Assembly (NCBI RefSeq): GCF_017874615.1
Contig: NZ_JAGIKV010000024.1
Location: 42,818 to 106,817, forward strand
Reading direction: 5' to 3'
Source of the DNA: Paenibacillus xylanexedens
GTDB taxonomy: Bacteria; Bacillota; Bacilli; Paenibacillales; Paenibacillaceae
Length of the DNA: 64,000 bases
Made by a program: the position numbers and the translations under genes. Each line of letters begins with the position of its first letter. Within the stretch, counting starts at the first letter, position 1. Of this stretch, positions 17,618 through 26,138 are shown in pieces. The notes beneath the pieces were generated by a model that worked only from the letters and a program-made list of their open reading frames with translations, was not told the origin of the DNA and did not search any database.

Positions 17618-18612
17618 GACTGTTCCTGAAAGACCACCAGATGTTAGTTGGATTTTATGTGTTACAGATGCTGCTGGTTCCGTGTGTCTACTGGCTCTCT
17701 GGTGAGGGTCGTCCGATGAAGATTGTCCTTTATGGCATGCTGATCAGTACTGTTGTGCTGTTGGTCTATCTGGTCATACGTTACTTCCAGCTGCAAGCGT
17801 ATTATCGTCTGCTTGAACAACCACGAAAACTGGTAAACGAGCCTTTCCAAACGCTTGGAAATTCGGTCGTGGCGGAAGCCATCCAGGAATTATTACATGA
17901 ACTGGAGCGTAATCGGCAGAACGAGATGGGTCAGTTACGTACCAGTAAGGAACAGCAGGTGGTATTCATGAATCGCTGGGTTCATCAGATGAAGACCCCG
18001 TTGTCTATTATCCAACTGACCTTGGAAGATGTAGAAGATGAGACGGCGGGCAGTATTCAGGATGAGCTGGATAAGCTGCGCAAAGGACTTGAAATGGTCT
18101 TGCATTCATCAAGGCTTGAACAGTTTGAAGGGGATTTTCGTGTGGAGCTGTTGTCTTTGCAAGAAGTGCTTCGGAGTAGCATTGCAGAGAACCGACGTTT
18201 GTTTATTCGCAGAGGCATTACACCGGATATTCGTATGGAGGGTGACCTTCAGATCTACAGTGATTCCAAGTGGCTGCGGTTCATGTTCACCCAGATTTTG
18301 ACCAATGCCGTGAACTATTCCGATAGCAAATCAGGCAAAAAAGTGATCATTACCGGCTATAAACAGGAAGAGCGTACAATCCTGGACATTCAGGATGAGG
18401 GAATCGGCATCTCGTCCGAAGATATTCATCGCGTGTTTAATCCCTATTTTACAGGCGAACGGGGCAGACAATACCACGAATCTACGGGAATGGGATTATA
18501 TCTGGTCCGTGAGATCAGTGCCCGCCTGGATAACCGTGTTGAGTTGTTTTCGGAGCCGAATGAGGGAACGTTGGTCAGATTCAGCTGGATTCATTCGAAA
18601 TATCCGAAGTGA
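17614..18612 (+). CDS. BceS-like intramembrane-sensing histidine kinase
   Basis: Two membrane helices (about 9-29 and 36-57) are joined by a loop of only a few residues, so there is no extracytoplasmic sensor; in this family the signal comes from the partner ABC transporter. No HAMP domain is clear. Phospho-acceptor His124 in VHQMKTPLS, then the ATPase domain with ILTNAVNYS (N box), DEGIGIS (G1) and STGMGLYLVREI (G2). 332 residues is normal. Translation is coupled to the regulator gene, and a terminator follows its stop, so the transporter genes are transcribed separately from the promoter region at 18686-18801. Confidence 0.9.
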   Translation: MRLFLKDHQMLVGFYVLQMLLVPCVYWLSGEGRPMKIVLYGMLISTVVLLVYLVIRYFQLQAYYRLLEQPRKLVNEPFQTLGNSVVAEAIQELLHELERNRQNEMGQLRTSKEQQVVFMNRWVHQMKTPLSIIQLTLEDVEDETAGSIQDELDKLRKGLEMVLHSSRLEQFEGDFRVELLSLQEVLRSSIAENRRLFIRRGITPDIRMEGDLQIYSDSKWLRFMFTQILTNAVNYSDSKSGKKVIITGYKQEERTILDIQDEGIGISSEDIHRVFNPYFTGERGRQYHESTGMGLYLVREISARLDNRVELFSEPNEGTLVRFSWIHSKYPK

Positions 18613-18648
18613 AAAGTGCTTTGCCCATGGGCGAGGTGCTTTTTTTAA
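18612..18648 (+). terminator. terminator after the BceS-like gene
   Basis: Stem AAAAGTGCTT / GAGGTGCTTTT with inner GCCC-AT-GGGC and a run of seven T. Confidence 0.8.
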
Positions 18649-18685
18649 TGCACAGAAGTGTGATAGAGAAGGCAGGGGAACAGAA

Positions 18686-18715
18686 CCTTAAACGCATTGT
18701 AAGGGAAGTTTAAGG
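18686..18715. promoter_or_regulatory. candidate BceR-type operator
   Basis: CCTTAAA (18686-18692), a 5-base gap, TGTAAGG (18698-18704): near-perfect inverted heptamers. A third copy TTTAAGG lies at 18709-18715. They sit 85-115 bases before the ABC ATPase start, where BceR-family regulators bind repeats containing TGTAA. Confidence 0.6.
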
Positions 18716-18801
18716 TAATTCGATAGCACCGTTACGGGAGGTCAGTTAGGATAAGAATAGAATTAACGTATAAAGAATGATGGATCAGGAGGGAATTACG
18801 C

Positions 18802-19572
18802 ATGGAAATGTTACAGGTATCGGGACTGAACAAAGTATATCAGGGCAAAGTGCAGACTCAAGCCCTTAGTGATATTCATCTGACAATCAAGCAAGGTGAG
18901 TTTGTGGGCTTTATGGGTCCGTCTGGCAGTGGCAAAACCACTTTGTTAAACATGGTCTCTACTATTGATGAACCCAGCTCAGGCAAGGTGCTCATTAATG
19001 GCATGAATCCTTTTGGTATGAAAAAGAAAGAACTTGCCATGTTCCGGCGTCGGGAACTCGGATTTGTCTTTCAGGATTTCAATCTGTTGGACACGCTGAC
19101 TGTTGCTGAGAATATTGTACTTCCATTGACACTGGACAAGGTCAAACTAAAGGAGATGGAGAGCAGACTACATCGCATTACAGCGAAGCTCGGGATTGAT
19201 CATATTCTGGATAAACGAGTCTACGAAATTTCGGGTGGACAGCGACAACGAACAGCCATTGCGAGATCCATGATCAATATGCCTTCGATTGTTTTGGCGG
19301 ATGAACCCACCGGTGCATTGGATTCCACTTCATCTCAGGCCGTCATGGAGTCCCTGGAACAGATTAATCAGGAGGAGAAAACGACCATTATGCTGGTTAC
19401 ACATGATCCCCTTGCTGCAAGTTATTGCAACCGAATTGTGTTCATCAAGGACGGAAAACTGGCAGCCGAGGTACACCGCGGGGATAATCGACAGACGTTC
19501 TTCCAGCGGATCATTGATACTTTATCTTTCTGGGGAGGGAATTCACATGAGCTTTCCTCAGTTCGCGTTTAA
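18802..19572 (+). CDS. BceA-like ABC transporter ATP-binding protein
   Basis: ATPase subunit of a peptide-antibiotic detoxification transporter. Walker A GPSGSGKTT near residue 39, Q loop VFQDFNLLD near 90, signature ISGGQRQRTAIARS near 145, Walker B IVLADEPTGALD near 165, and H loop VTHD near 200. The spacing and the MacB/LolD-type sequence match BceA-group proteins; 256 residues is normal. GGAGGG precedes the ATG. Its last 26 bases overlap the permease gene, so the two are translated together. Confidence 0.92.
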   Translation: MEMLQVSGLNKVYQGKVQTQALSDIHLTIKQGEFVGFMGPSGSGKTTLLNMVSTIDEPSSGKVLINGMNPFGMKKKELAMFRRRELGFVFQDFNLLDTLTVAENIVLPLTLDKVKLKEMESRLHRITAKLGIDHILDKRVYEISGGQRQRTAIARSMINMPSIVLADEPTGALDSTSSQAVMESLEQINQEEKTTIMLVTHDPLAASYCNRIVFIKDGKLAAEVHRGDNRQTFFQRIIDTLSFWGGNSHELSSVRV

Positions 19573-21505
19573 TAACATCCGCCGTAATGGGCGAGCGTAT
19601 ATTGCTTTTTTTCTAAGTAGTGTGTTTATGGTCATGATCTTCTTCGCTTATGCGGTATTTATCTATCATCCATATGTGGCAGAGTTGCCAATGGGTGACA
19701 CAACCGCTACGGGAATGCAGATCGCTTCGATTATCGTGTATGTGTTTGCATTTTTCTTTGTTATGTATTCCATCAGTGCTTTTCTCAAATCACGGAATAA
19801 AGAGTTTGGCATTCTGACCATACTTGGTGCAGAACCCGCACAGATTCGGAGATTGGTCATTCTGGAGAATATGTTGATCGGCTCCCTGTCCATTATTGCC
19901 GGTATCGGCGGAGGTATGTTGTTGTCCAAGTTGTTCCTGATGTTAACTACTCGTTTTATCGGGATGGATGATCTGCCCTTTTATTTTCCCGTGAAAGCGA
20001 TTCTGATTACGATTGGAGCCTTTCTGTTATTATTTTTCTGCATTTCACTTTTTACATTGTTTTTTATCGGAAACAAACGAACGTTAGAACTTTTGACGGG
20101 AACCAACAAACCTAAAAAAGAGCCCAAAGCTTCATGGTTCTTCTCACTTCTGGGTTTTGCATTACTTACAGTAGGTTTTGTGGTACTCCGTAACGGGTTA
20201 AATGGCGGAACAATCATGCTTGCAGCAGTAACAGGGATAGCCGGGACGTATTTTTTCTATTCACAACTTTCCGTGCTCATCATCCGTTTATTGAAGCGTA
20301 ATCGTAAAACGGTATGGCATGGTACACGTCTGTTGTGGATCTCAGAGATGAGCTATAAAATGAAGGATAATGCCCGCATGCTCTTTATGGTGACCGTGGT
20401 GATTGCGATTGCTTCAATGAGTGCAGTTGTAATTTTGTCACTGGATCAGGAGAACCGGGAACAATTTACGAACAATGATTTTCCAATTCAATACAACGTA
20501 TTCAGACCAACAGAACAATTGGATATGAGCGCTATTGATTCGAAACTTGAAGCCGCAGGCTTGGATTATCAACAGATATATCTGGAATATTTGTGGTCCT
20601 CTGCAGATCAGAGTGCTGTCTCGGTTATGCCGCTTAGTCACTACAACCAATACAATCTGACACAAGGGAGAAAGATGTTCCAATTGGATACCGGATCCGC
20701 CTTATTTGTGGATACCCGCAATGAGAAGGATCAGGGTCAGATCGAGCGCAACAGATTTCGTAATTATGCGAAGGGAGACAAGTTGACGTTGAATCTGAAC
20801 GATAGCCCACTGGAAGCTCGGGTTACGGATACAGATATCGATCCACAGTTTGGAACCCTACTCTATGCTACAGGTGTAGTTGTCCTCCCGGATGAGAAGT
20901 ATGAAGAGATTGCTCAACAGATCAAAGAAAATATGATATCTGGTAAATATCTGTATCAGATCCCTGCATGGGGCCATGCTGTACCTGATCGCCACTCTTC
21001 GGAAGCCATGGTTAGCGATCAGCTTCTATCCTCCGCGGATTCCATTCGAAGCAGCAACGCTTCAACGGATAACCACTCTGGATATCTGAGTACGCGGTAC
21101 GGTGATTTTGAAAGATTCAGACAGGCTACAGCACTCTTCACCTTTCTGGGCATATTTATCGGATTAATCTTCTCGATCTCTTCTGCAAGCTTTTTGTATT
21201 TCAGACTGCATACCGATCTTGAAGCGGATGGAAAGATGGTGCATTCTCTTTCGAAAATGGGTCTCAGTTTCCAGGAAATGAAACGATCATCCACCGTTCA
21301 GATTGCCATCCTGTTCTTCTTACCGATCGGGGTAGCTATCATTGAAACTTTGGTCGTGGTTAAGCCATTTCTTACTGAATTCGGTATTACCAATTATACG
21401 ATGCCGGTGTTGACTGTTTTTGGTGCCTTTGTCCTTGCACAGACGTTTTATTTCATCATTATACGTTCGAGATATATCGCTTCTCTGCGCAAAATGATGG
21501 TGTAA
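19547..21505 (+). CDS. BceB-like ABC transporter permease (FtsX family)
   Basis: Integral membrane subunit, 652 residues. Begins MSFPQFAFNNIRRNGRAYIAFF, the typical BceB start, then helix pairs near 20-40, 60-85, 110-135, 150-175, 200-220, 235-255 and 280-300. A large extracytoplasmic domain (about 310-525) is followed by three C-terminal helices of the FtsX type. This 10-helix layout with the big loop between helices 7 and 8 is specific to BceB/VraG transporters, which both confer resistance and sense bacitracin-, nisin- or mersacidin-like peptides. GGGGAGGG lies 8 bases before the ATG. Substrate cannot be read from sequence. Confidence 0.92.
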   Translation: MSFPQFAFNNIRRNGRAYIAFFLSSVFMVMIFFAYAVFIYHPYVAELPMGDTTATGMQIASIIVYVFAFFFVMYSISAFLKSRNKEFGILTILGAEPAQIRRLVILENMLIGSLSIIAGIGGGMLLSKLFLMLTTRFIGMDDLPFYFPVKAILITIGAFLLLFFCISLFTLFFIGNKRTLELLTGTNKPKKEPKASWFFSLLGFALLTVGFVVLRNGLNGGTIMLAAVTGIAGTYFFYSQLSVLIIRLLKRNRKTVWHGTRLLWISEMSYKMKDNARMLFMVTVVIAIASMSAVVILSLDQENREQFTNNDFPIQYNVFRPTEQLDMSAIDSKLEAAGLDYQQIYLEYLWSSADQSAVSVMPLSHYNQYNLTQGRKMFQLDTGSALFVDTRNEKDQGQIERNRFRNYAKGDKLTLNLNDSPLEARVTDTDIDPQFGTLLYATGVVVLPDEKYEEIAQQIKENMISGKYLYQIPAWGHAVPDRHSSEAMVSDQLLSSADSIRSSNASTDNHSGYLSTRYGDFERFRQATALFTFLGIFIGLIFSISSASFLYFRLHTDLEADGKMVHSLSKMGLSFQEMKRSSTVQIAILFFLPIGVAIIETLVVVKPFLTEFGITNYTMPVLTVFGAFVLAQTFYFIIIRSRYIASLRKMMV

Positions 21506-21553
21506 CCATCTTAGAAACAAACGGTCATAAGGACCGACCATGATTTGTTCATT

Positions 21554-21594
21554 GCCCGCATTTCTTGATTCAGATCAAGGAAACGCGGGCTTTC
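21554..21594 (+). terminator. terminator of the Bce-type transporter operon
   Basis: GCCCGC / GCGGGC stem extended by CTTGAT / ATCAAG, then TTTCTT. Confidence 0.8.
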
Positions 21595-21647
21595 TTGCGA
21601 TAAGATGAATGTATTCACAGATTATATTATCGAGGAGGACGATTATC

Positions 21648-21989
21648 ATGAGTATTACGTCATTGCAAGAAGTCAAAACATTCAGTGAGGACCGTTTCAC
21701 GAAACGGGTTTTATTCCAACAGGGTGGTGGAGTGACCTTTGTACTTCATTTTCTGCCAGGTCAGCAGCTTCCCGTTCATAAACATCCGGGCACAGACGTT
21801 ATTCTACTGGTAGTCGAAGGTACAGGCACACTTATTCTGGATGAAAAAGAACAAGCGGTGAAACAAGAGGATGTGATCCATTGCGGCGGTGAAGTAGAGT
21901 TCGCATTCCATAATACAGGAGATCAGGAGGTTCGTTTGTTCGTGGTGTTAAACAAAGTGCCAGCAGCATCCTATGCAAAGGACATCTAA
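21648..21989 (+). CDS. small cupin-domain protein
   Basis: 113-residue single-domain cupin. Motif 1 is LPVHKHPGTDVILLVVEGTGTL (H-x-H, with Asp and Glu further on) and motif 2 is VIHCGGEVEFAFHNTGD (His). The His and acidic pattern suggests a metal site. I place the start at MSITSLQ because GAGGAGGA lies 8 bases upstream; a longer frame has no ribosome site. It stands alone between terminators. Role unknown; small cupins of this type are often sensors or minor dioxygenases. Confidence 0.85.
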   Translation: MSITSLQEVKTFSEDRFTKRVLFQQGGGVTFVLHFLPGQQLPVHKHPGTDVILLVVEGTGTLILDEKEQAVKQEDVIHCGGEVEFAFHNTGDQEVRLFVVLNKVPAASYAKDI

Positions 21990-22044
21990 CATCTAATATC
22001 AAGGAATCGATAGAATGATTCACTGATCGGTACTTAATATGAAG

Positions 22045-22080
22045 GGAAACTCTTTTCTGGAGTTTCCTTATTTATTTTTT
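22045..22080 (+). terminator. terminator of the cupin gene
   Basis: GGAAACTC / GAGTTTCC perfect stem followed by TTATTTATTTTTTT. Confidence 0.85.
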
Positions 22081-22138
22081 TCAAGAATACTCTTCTCCAA
22101 GCAAAACAAAACAAAAAGCATACCTGGGTGCAGGGTGG

Positions 22139-22840
22139 TCACGCATCCCTTTGTTGTTTCAAAGCTTGCAAATCATGAATAATGATCCGGCTGCGATCCA
22201 CTTCGAGAAAATTCTCTTTTGTAAGCTGGTTTAAAAGCCGATTCGCTGTTTCCCTTGTAGTTCCAATGGAGTTGGCAAACTCCTGATGTGTCATGGGCAG
22301 GTTGATGATAACTTGGTCTTCATGTGTCTGTCCATGCTGATCTGCGAGCATGAGAAGGAAGGAAAGCACACGATTGCGTACATCCTGGCCAGAGAGCACC
22401 TGCAATTTATCCTGTAATTCTCTTATTTTGTCACCGAGTACACGCATAATTTTGATCGCAATTGAAGGTGTGCTCAGCATTAATCGTTCGAAAAGTCGGA
22501 CAGGTATGGCTAGTAGTTCGGTAGGGGTAATGGCTTCTGCGGTAGCCGGGTAAGGGTGCGCATTAAAAAAGCCGGTGTGTGGGAACATATCTCCTGTTTT
22601 GAGGAAAGAGACGATCTGTTCATGCCCGTTCTCATCGGTTTTATAAGCCTTTACAATGCCGGTACGGATGAAAAAGACAGCTTCTTTTTCGCTTCCTTCG
22701 CTGAAAATAACCGATTTCTTCTGAATGCTTCTGGAAATGGCGATATCTTCGACTTGCTTTAATTCCTCGGGGCTAAAGTCCTGGAAGATGGGGAACTGTT
22801 GTAGAAACTCCGCTGTTGTATCTTTGTTTACCCTACTCAT
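22139..22840 (-). CDS. Crp/Fnr-family transcriptional regulator without cysteines
   Basis: Cyclic-nucleotide-binding-like sensor domain (about 15-130: IFSEGSEKEAVFFIRTGIVKAYK, GDMFPHTGFFN), dimerisation helix (about 130-160), and helix-turn-helix (MTHQEFANSIGTTRETANRLLNQL, about 185-208). It contains no cysteine, so it cannot carry an Fe-S cluster as FNR does. The recognition helix has RETANR, closer to CRP's RETVGR. A perfect GGTGAT-N4-ATCACC palindrome lies 77-92 bases upstream of its start, in the shared region with the divergent ZIP gene. It probably regulates one or both (inference). Ligand unknown. Confidence 0.9.
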   Translation of the reverse strand: MSRVNKDTTAEFLQQFPIFQDFSPEELKQVEDIAISRSIQKKSVIFSEGSEKEAVFFIRTGIVKAYKTDENGHEQIVSFLKTGDMFPHTGFFNAHPYPATAEAITPTELLAIPVRLFERLMLSTPSIAIKIMRVLGDKIRELQDKLQVLSGQDVRNRVLSFLLMLADQHGQTHEDQVIINLPMTHQEFANSIGTTRETANRLLNQLTKENFLEVDRSRIIIHDLQALKQQRDA

Positions 22841-22916
22841 GAGAATCTCTCCTCTCTGTGTTCATAGTTCTGAACGACGACATCATTTCATCATAGCGTG
22901 ATTTTTGAACACATCA

Positions 22917-22932
22917 GGTGATATAGATCACC
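22917..22932. promoter_or_regulatory. CRP/FNR-type palindrome between divergent genes
   Basis: GGTGAT-ATAG-ATCACC, a perfect 6-4-6 palindrome matching the GTGA-N6-TCAC core of Crp-family sites. It lies 92 bases from the divergent ZIP start and 77 from the regulator start. Confidence 0.75.
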
Positions 22933-23017
22933 GTAAAGCCACATCACTGTTTTTGATTGCTCAACCAGGGTTAATGGAATGATAGAATATGATTAAACAA
23001 GAGAGGGGTCGGCCCGG

Positions 23018-23740
23018 ATGTGGACTGCATTCATGTGGGGCGGCATCTCTGCCTCAGCGGTTGTCATTGGCGCACTCGCAGCCTTGTTTCTGAAGATTCC
23101 CAAACGAGTCATTGGATGGATCATGGCTTTTGGGACAGGAACATTAATTGGTGCAGCGACCTTTGAACTTCTCGGAGATGCGCTGAATGATGGAGGAATT
23201 ATTCCTACAGCCATTGGATTTACGGCGGGTGCCGTCGTGTATACCCTGTTTGACCTGCTCGTTTCTGCAAAGGGAGGGGCAGGGCGTAAACGTTCGGCAA
23301 AGTCGGGAGACTCGAACCAAAGCGGGCTTGGGATCTTTGCAGGAACAGTAATGGATGCTATCCCGGAATCCATCATGCTTGGTGCCAGCTTGCTTGCCGG
23401 TAACGGTGTCAGTGTGGTGCTGGTAGTATCGATCTTTGTCAGCAACATTCCTGAAGGTCTGTCCAGTACGGTTGGACTAGAGGGCAAGTACAGTCGTGGC
23501 AAAATCATATTAATGTGGCTGAGTGTACTATTGATCTCCGCGCTTGCGGCTTTGGGTGGATATCTGTTTCTGGAACAGCTTCCAGAGGAGATGGGTGCAG
23601 CGATTGGTGCATTTGCAGGTGGTGGAATCATTGCCATGATCTGCTCGACGATGATGCCAGAAGCCTTTGAGGAGGGTGGGCCTGTTGTAGGTTTGATTGC
23701 ATCCATGGGATTGCTTGTATCGCTGTTGCTGGATCTGTAG
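23018..23740 (+). CDS. ZIP-family membrane transporter, variant metal motif
   Basis: Eight hydrophobic segments across 240 residues and the twin ZIP-type helices 4 and 5. In ZupT-like proteins those helices carry HN-x-PEG motifs that bind the transported metal; here they read MDAIPESIMLG and SNIPEGLSSTVG, so both histidines are replaced (Asp and Ser) while Asn, Pro and Glu remain in part. MMPEAFEEGGP near the C-terminus adds acidic residues in a helix. It may still carry a divalent metal through carboxylates, or another solute. GAGGGG precedes the ATG. Divergent from the Crp/Fnr gene, with a shared palindrome. Confidence 0.8.
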   Translation: MWTAFMWGGISASAVVIGALAALFLKIPKRVIGWIMAFGTGTLIGAATFELLGDALNDGGIIPTAIGFTAGAVVYTLFDLLVSAKGGAGRKRSAKSGDSNQSGLGIFAGTVMDAIPESIMLGASLLAGNGVSVVLVVSIFVSNIPEGLSSTVGLEGKYSRGKIILMWLSVLLISALAALGGYLFLEQLPEEMGAAIGAFAGGGIIAMICSTMMPEAFEEGGPVVGLIASMGLLVSLLLDL

Positions 23741-23781
23741 ATGACAGAACAAGCTTCCGATCTATGAGTTGAATTTTATAC

Positions 23782-23830
23782 AAAAAGAGTATCCGATCAG
23801 AGTGGTTTCTGATCGGATACTCTTTTTTTG
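23782..23830. terminator. bidirectional terminator, ZIP and FNR-like genes
   Basis: A 20-bp perfect stem (23782-23801 with 23808-23827) ends in A and T runs on both sides, serving both convergent genes. Confidence 0.92.
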
Positions 23831-23872
23831 CCAAAACAGCTTCCTCCGCACCTGCAAGTTCTCTTACCTAAT

Positions 23873-24574
23873 TCATTGGCTTCGGGCAGGCGGTTCAATT
23901 CTTTCCCTAAGCTGCTCCAGTTGAAGAATAAGGATGCAGTTTCCTGTAACCTGAAGCAGTCCCTGAGATTGCATCATAGTAAGTTTGCGACTTAGTGTTT
24001 CGGGTGTAATCCCGAGCAGCAGAGCCATATCTTTTTTGAAAACTGGCAAGCGGATCTCATGTTTTGCATGATTTCGGGTATGGAAATACAAAAGCAACTT
24101 GGCAATCTTCTGTTCGGTTGTCATCGCACTGAGCGAACTGTTCCATTCATCTGTTTCACGGAGCAGATTGGAAACAGCAAGCAGGAAATGATAAGCAAGC
24201 TTCGGATCATGTTTAAGTAACTGGTCAAAGTCATGTTTGCTGATGGAGCAGATGGCCGAAGGCTCCAGAATTTCGGCGTTCGCGGCATGTGGTTTTTGGT
24301 GTAACAGGGAATCTTGTCCGAAGAAATCGCCGGGAAACAGAAACCGGATAATATGTTCCTTGCCATTTTCATTGTATTTGGATAACTTCACACATCCCTG
24401 ATGAACCACATAAAGCGTATCTGACTGTTCTCCCTCCTGGACGACAACTTCGCCTTTGTTATATTTGCGGGTATGCAAAAGGGAGATCAACAAGGCAGCT
24501 TCGGATGGATCAAGATGCTGGAACAGAGATACTTTGGAGAAACAGGCATCCTTCACTTCGTGTGCACAGATCAT
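23873..24574 (-). CDS. FNR-like Crp-family regulator with N-terminal cysteines
   Basis: Sensor beta-roll (about 25-120), dimer helix and helix-turn-helix (FKKDMALLLGITPETLSRKLTMMQSQGLL, about 180-208). The recognition helix has E-x-x-S-R (ETLSR), the FNR signature for TTGAT half-sites. Cysteines at 3, 11, 61 and 109 could form a cluster site, but the spacing (C-x7-C) differs from the four-cysteine FNR of E. coli. A redox role is therefore likely but not certain. It may sense oxygen, NO or thiol stress. It converges on the ZIP gene. Confidence 0.88.
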   Translation of the reverse strand: MICAHEVKDACFSKVSLFQHLDPSEAALLISLLHTRKYNKGEVVVQEGEQSDTLYVVHQGCVKLSKYNENGKEHIIRFLFPGDFFGQDSLLHQKPHAANAEILEPSAICSISKHDFDQLLKHDPKLAYHFLLAVSNLLRETDEWNSSLSAMTTEQKIAKLLLYFHTRNHAKHEIRLPVFKKDMALLLGITPETLSRKLTMMQSQGLLQVTGNCILILQLEQLRERIEPPARSQ

Positions 24575-24708
24575 CGTTTAATCACCTCGAATTGTTCAGG
24601 ATAGGTATAGCCATTATTTATTGTCATGTCTCAGTGAGACATCTCGGGTCCACCATGATCAGTACCATCCTTGGTCACACGGAGAACATAGTTGCACAAC
24701 CTTTACTC

Positions 24709-24724
24709 AGTGATGTTTTTCACA
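24709..24724. promoter_or_regulatory. possible CRP/FNR-type site
   Basis: AGTGA-TGTTTT-TCACA, one base off the TGTGA-N6-TCACA consensus, 135 bases upstream of the FNR-like start and 244 before the next plus-strand gene. Confidence 0.5.
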
Positions 24725-24840
24725 ATCTAAAAAGCAGGTTTTCTTTCATTTCAGTAGTTATTTAGTTATAGATTACGTTATTGAGGTGGGGACGAGTGTG
24801 ATGAGGCACACACTTGGGTATGTCGTATTAGAGGCATTTC

Positions 24841-24889
24841 CAACAATCTGTCTTCAATTGTTGTGCTGAGCAACGGAGTTTCATATAAT
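24841..24889 (+). promoter_or_regulatory. promoter of the seven-gene unknown operon
   Basis: TATAAT at 24884-24889 lies 17 bp after a weak -35 (TTGTGC, 24861-24866). An inverted repeat CAACAAT-N9-ATTGTTG (24841-24863) overlaps the -35. The rest of 24575-24967 holds no gene; another inverted repeat AGTGTG / CACACT lies near 24795-24815. Confidence 0.5.
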
Positions 24890-24967
24890 TTTAGAGAGAT
24901 GGATTGGTAAATGTTGAGTATTTTGACGCTGTGTGTGTCGTAGTTTCAGTAGAGGGGTGAATGCAGG

Positions 24968-25468
24968 ATGAAACGTTTCGAAGATGAAGGTGCGTATAAG
25001 TATAGTTTCTATTCGGTTCTTCGACGGGGAGAGCGGGTTGATGTGAAATGTCCAAAATGCGGTGGACACGCTTCTATTGAAAAACGGAAAGATCAACTGG
25101 GATGGAAATGTTTCGATTGTTACGCTCAAGCGCTTGAAGAACCGGTGTATCAATATAAGGCCAAGGGGAATTGTGCTGTATGTGAACGTTGGTTTAACGT
25201 GGAAGTCACAGACGGGAAGAAGACTTCTCACCGATCAACGCATGTGGAATGTCCGTATTGTGGTTCTGTGAATCGGGAGCACCTGAATTATCTCATTGCT
25301 TATGTTTCCGCAGATCTGCGTGAGAAACCTGGAAATATGCCTTTAAGAACAGCTTCACATAGTATTCCGGCTTATATTAAAGATGCGAAGAACAGGGATA
25401 TGGTTGTGCGTACACTGTCGAAGCTTCAGCACAAGACTGATAAGATGAAAGCGAAGATAAAACGTTAA
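24968..25468 (+). CDS. double zinc-ribbon protein of unknown function
   Basis: 166-residue basic protein. First ribbon: CPKCGG (28-33) with CFDC (48-51). Second: CAVC (69-72) with CPYCG (93-97). The C-terminal 60 residues are helical and lysine-rich, suggesting nucleic-acid contact, but no family is recognised. It is the first gene of a compact plus-strand unit ending at 29880; the following gene starts 19 bases later. GAGGGG precedes the ATG. Confidence 0.8.
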   Translation: MKRFEDEGAYKYSFYSVLRRGERVDVKCPKCGGHASIEKRKDQLGWKCFDCYAQALEEPVYQYKAKGNCAVCERWFNVEVTDGKKTSHRSTHVECPYCGSVNREHLNYLIAYVSADLREKPGNMPLRTASHSIPAYIKDAKNRDMVVRTLSKLQHKTDKMKAKIKR

Positions 25469-25487
25469 AGCTGAAAGGAGAGAAGAC

Positions 25488-26138
25488 ATGAAACTACGCG
25501 TAAAATTGACTATTTTTGCAATCATTCTGGGTGTTTTGATGATTCCGGCTTTTTTTATTTTACAGACATTCGGTGTATTTCAAAAAGAGACAGTATTATC
25601 TGACTATGCTCTGGCCGTTGATGTTAATGGCAAGTCCTACGGAGCCGGGCCGCTGATTAACAGTTATGCAGCGATGGACAAAGAGGAAGATAACCGTCAG
25701 TTTTATTACCGGATCGACATGAGTCATATCCAATACCTGTTTAATCTGGCCTATCAGGAGTATGAAGTGAAGCCGGGTGGGGACAATCCGTATCTGGCTG
25801 GTACTGTAAACTATCAACATACGGACCATAATTATGTGCAGACCGAGAGAAAGTATGAGAACGCCAATGAATTCACAACGGTTTTGAATCTGTATGATCA
25901 GGATGGGCAGGTGATCTACTCCTACGATAACACTGGCAAGGGAGATAAACAGCTCGTACAATCCATTATTCATCAGGGAATGAGTCGTAACAGTGGTGGT
26001 AGTAGCGAAGCTGCCCGCGATCCGTATATCAATATTACGGCGTTATTTCGCGACAAGCTGAACATCGATGTGAAACTGATGGTGGATGAGGAACACAAAG
26101 TGGTTACCATTCGAATGAACAAATCGGAGGCGAGATGA
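25488..26138 (+). CDS. membrane-anchored protein of unknown function
   Basis: One N-terminal membrane helix (residues 6-29, LTIFAIILGVLMIPAFFIL) followed by an extracytoplasmic domain of about 185 residues rich in Tyr, Asn and Asp (e.g. AVDVNGKSYGAGPLINSYAAMD). There is no lipobox cysteine, so the helix is probably a permanent anchor. No known domain is recognised. AAAGGAGAG precedes the ATG. Its stop overlaps the next start by 4 bases, so the two products are made together. Confidence 0.8.
   Translation: MKLRVKLTIFAIILGVLMIPAFFILQTFGVFQKETVLSDYALAVDVNGKSYGAGPLINSYAAMDKEEDNRQFYYRIDMSHIQYLFNLAYQEYEVKPGGDNPYLAGTVNYQHTDHNYVQTERKYENANEFTTVLNLYDQDGQVIYSYDNTGKGDKQLVQSIIHQGMSRNSGGSSEAARDPYINITALFRDKLNIDVKLMVDEEHKVVTIRMNKSEAR

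Noticed and set aside
22993..23706. 237-residue minus-strand frame
   Set aside because: Shadow of the ZIP-family gene; low-complexity Pro/Ser composition and no start signal.
23018..23740. Functional zinc uptake by the ZIP-like protein
   Set aside because: Not claimed as zinc transport because the metal-binding histidines of helices 4 and 5 are absent.
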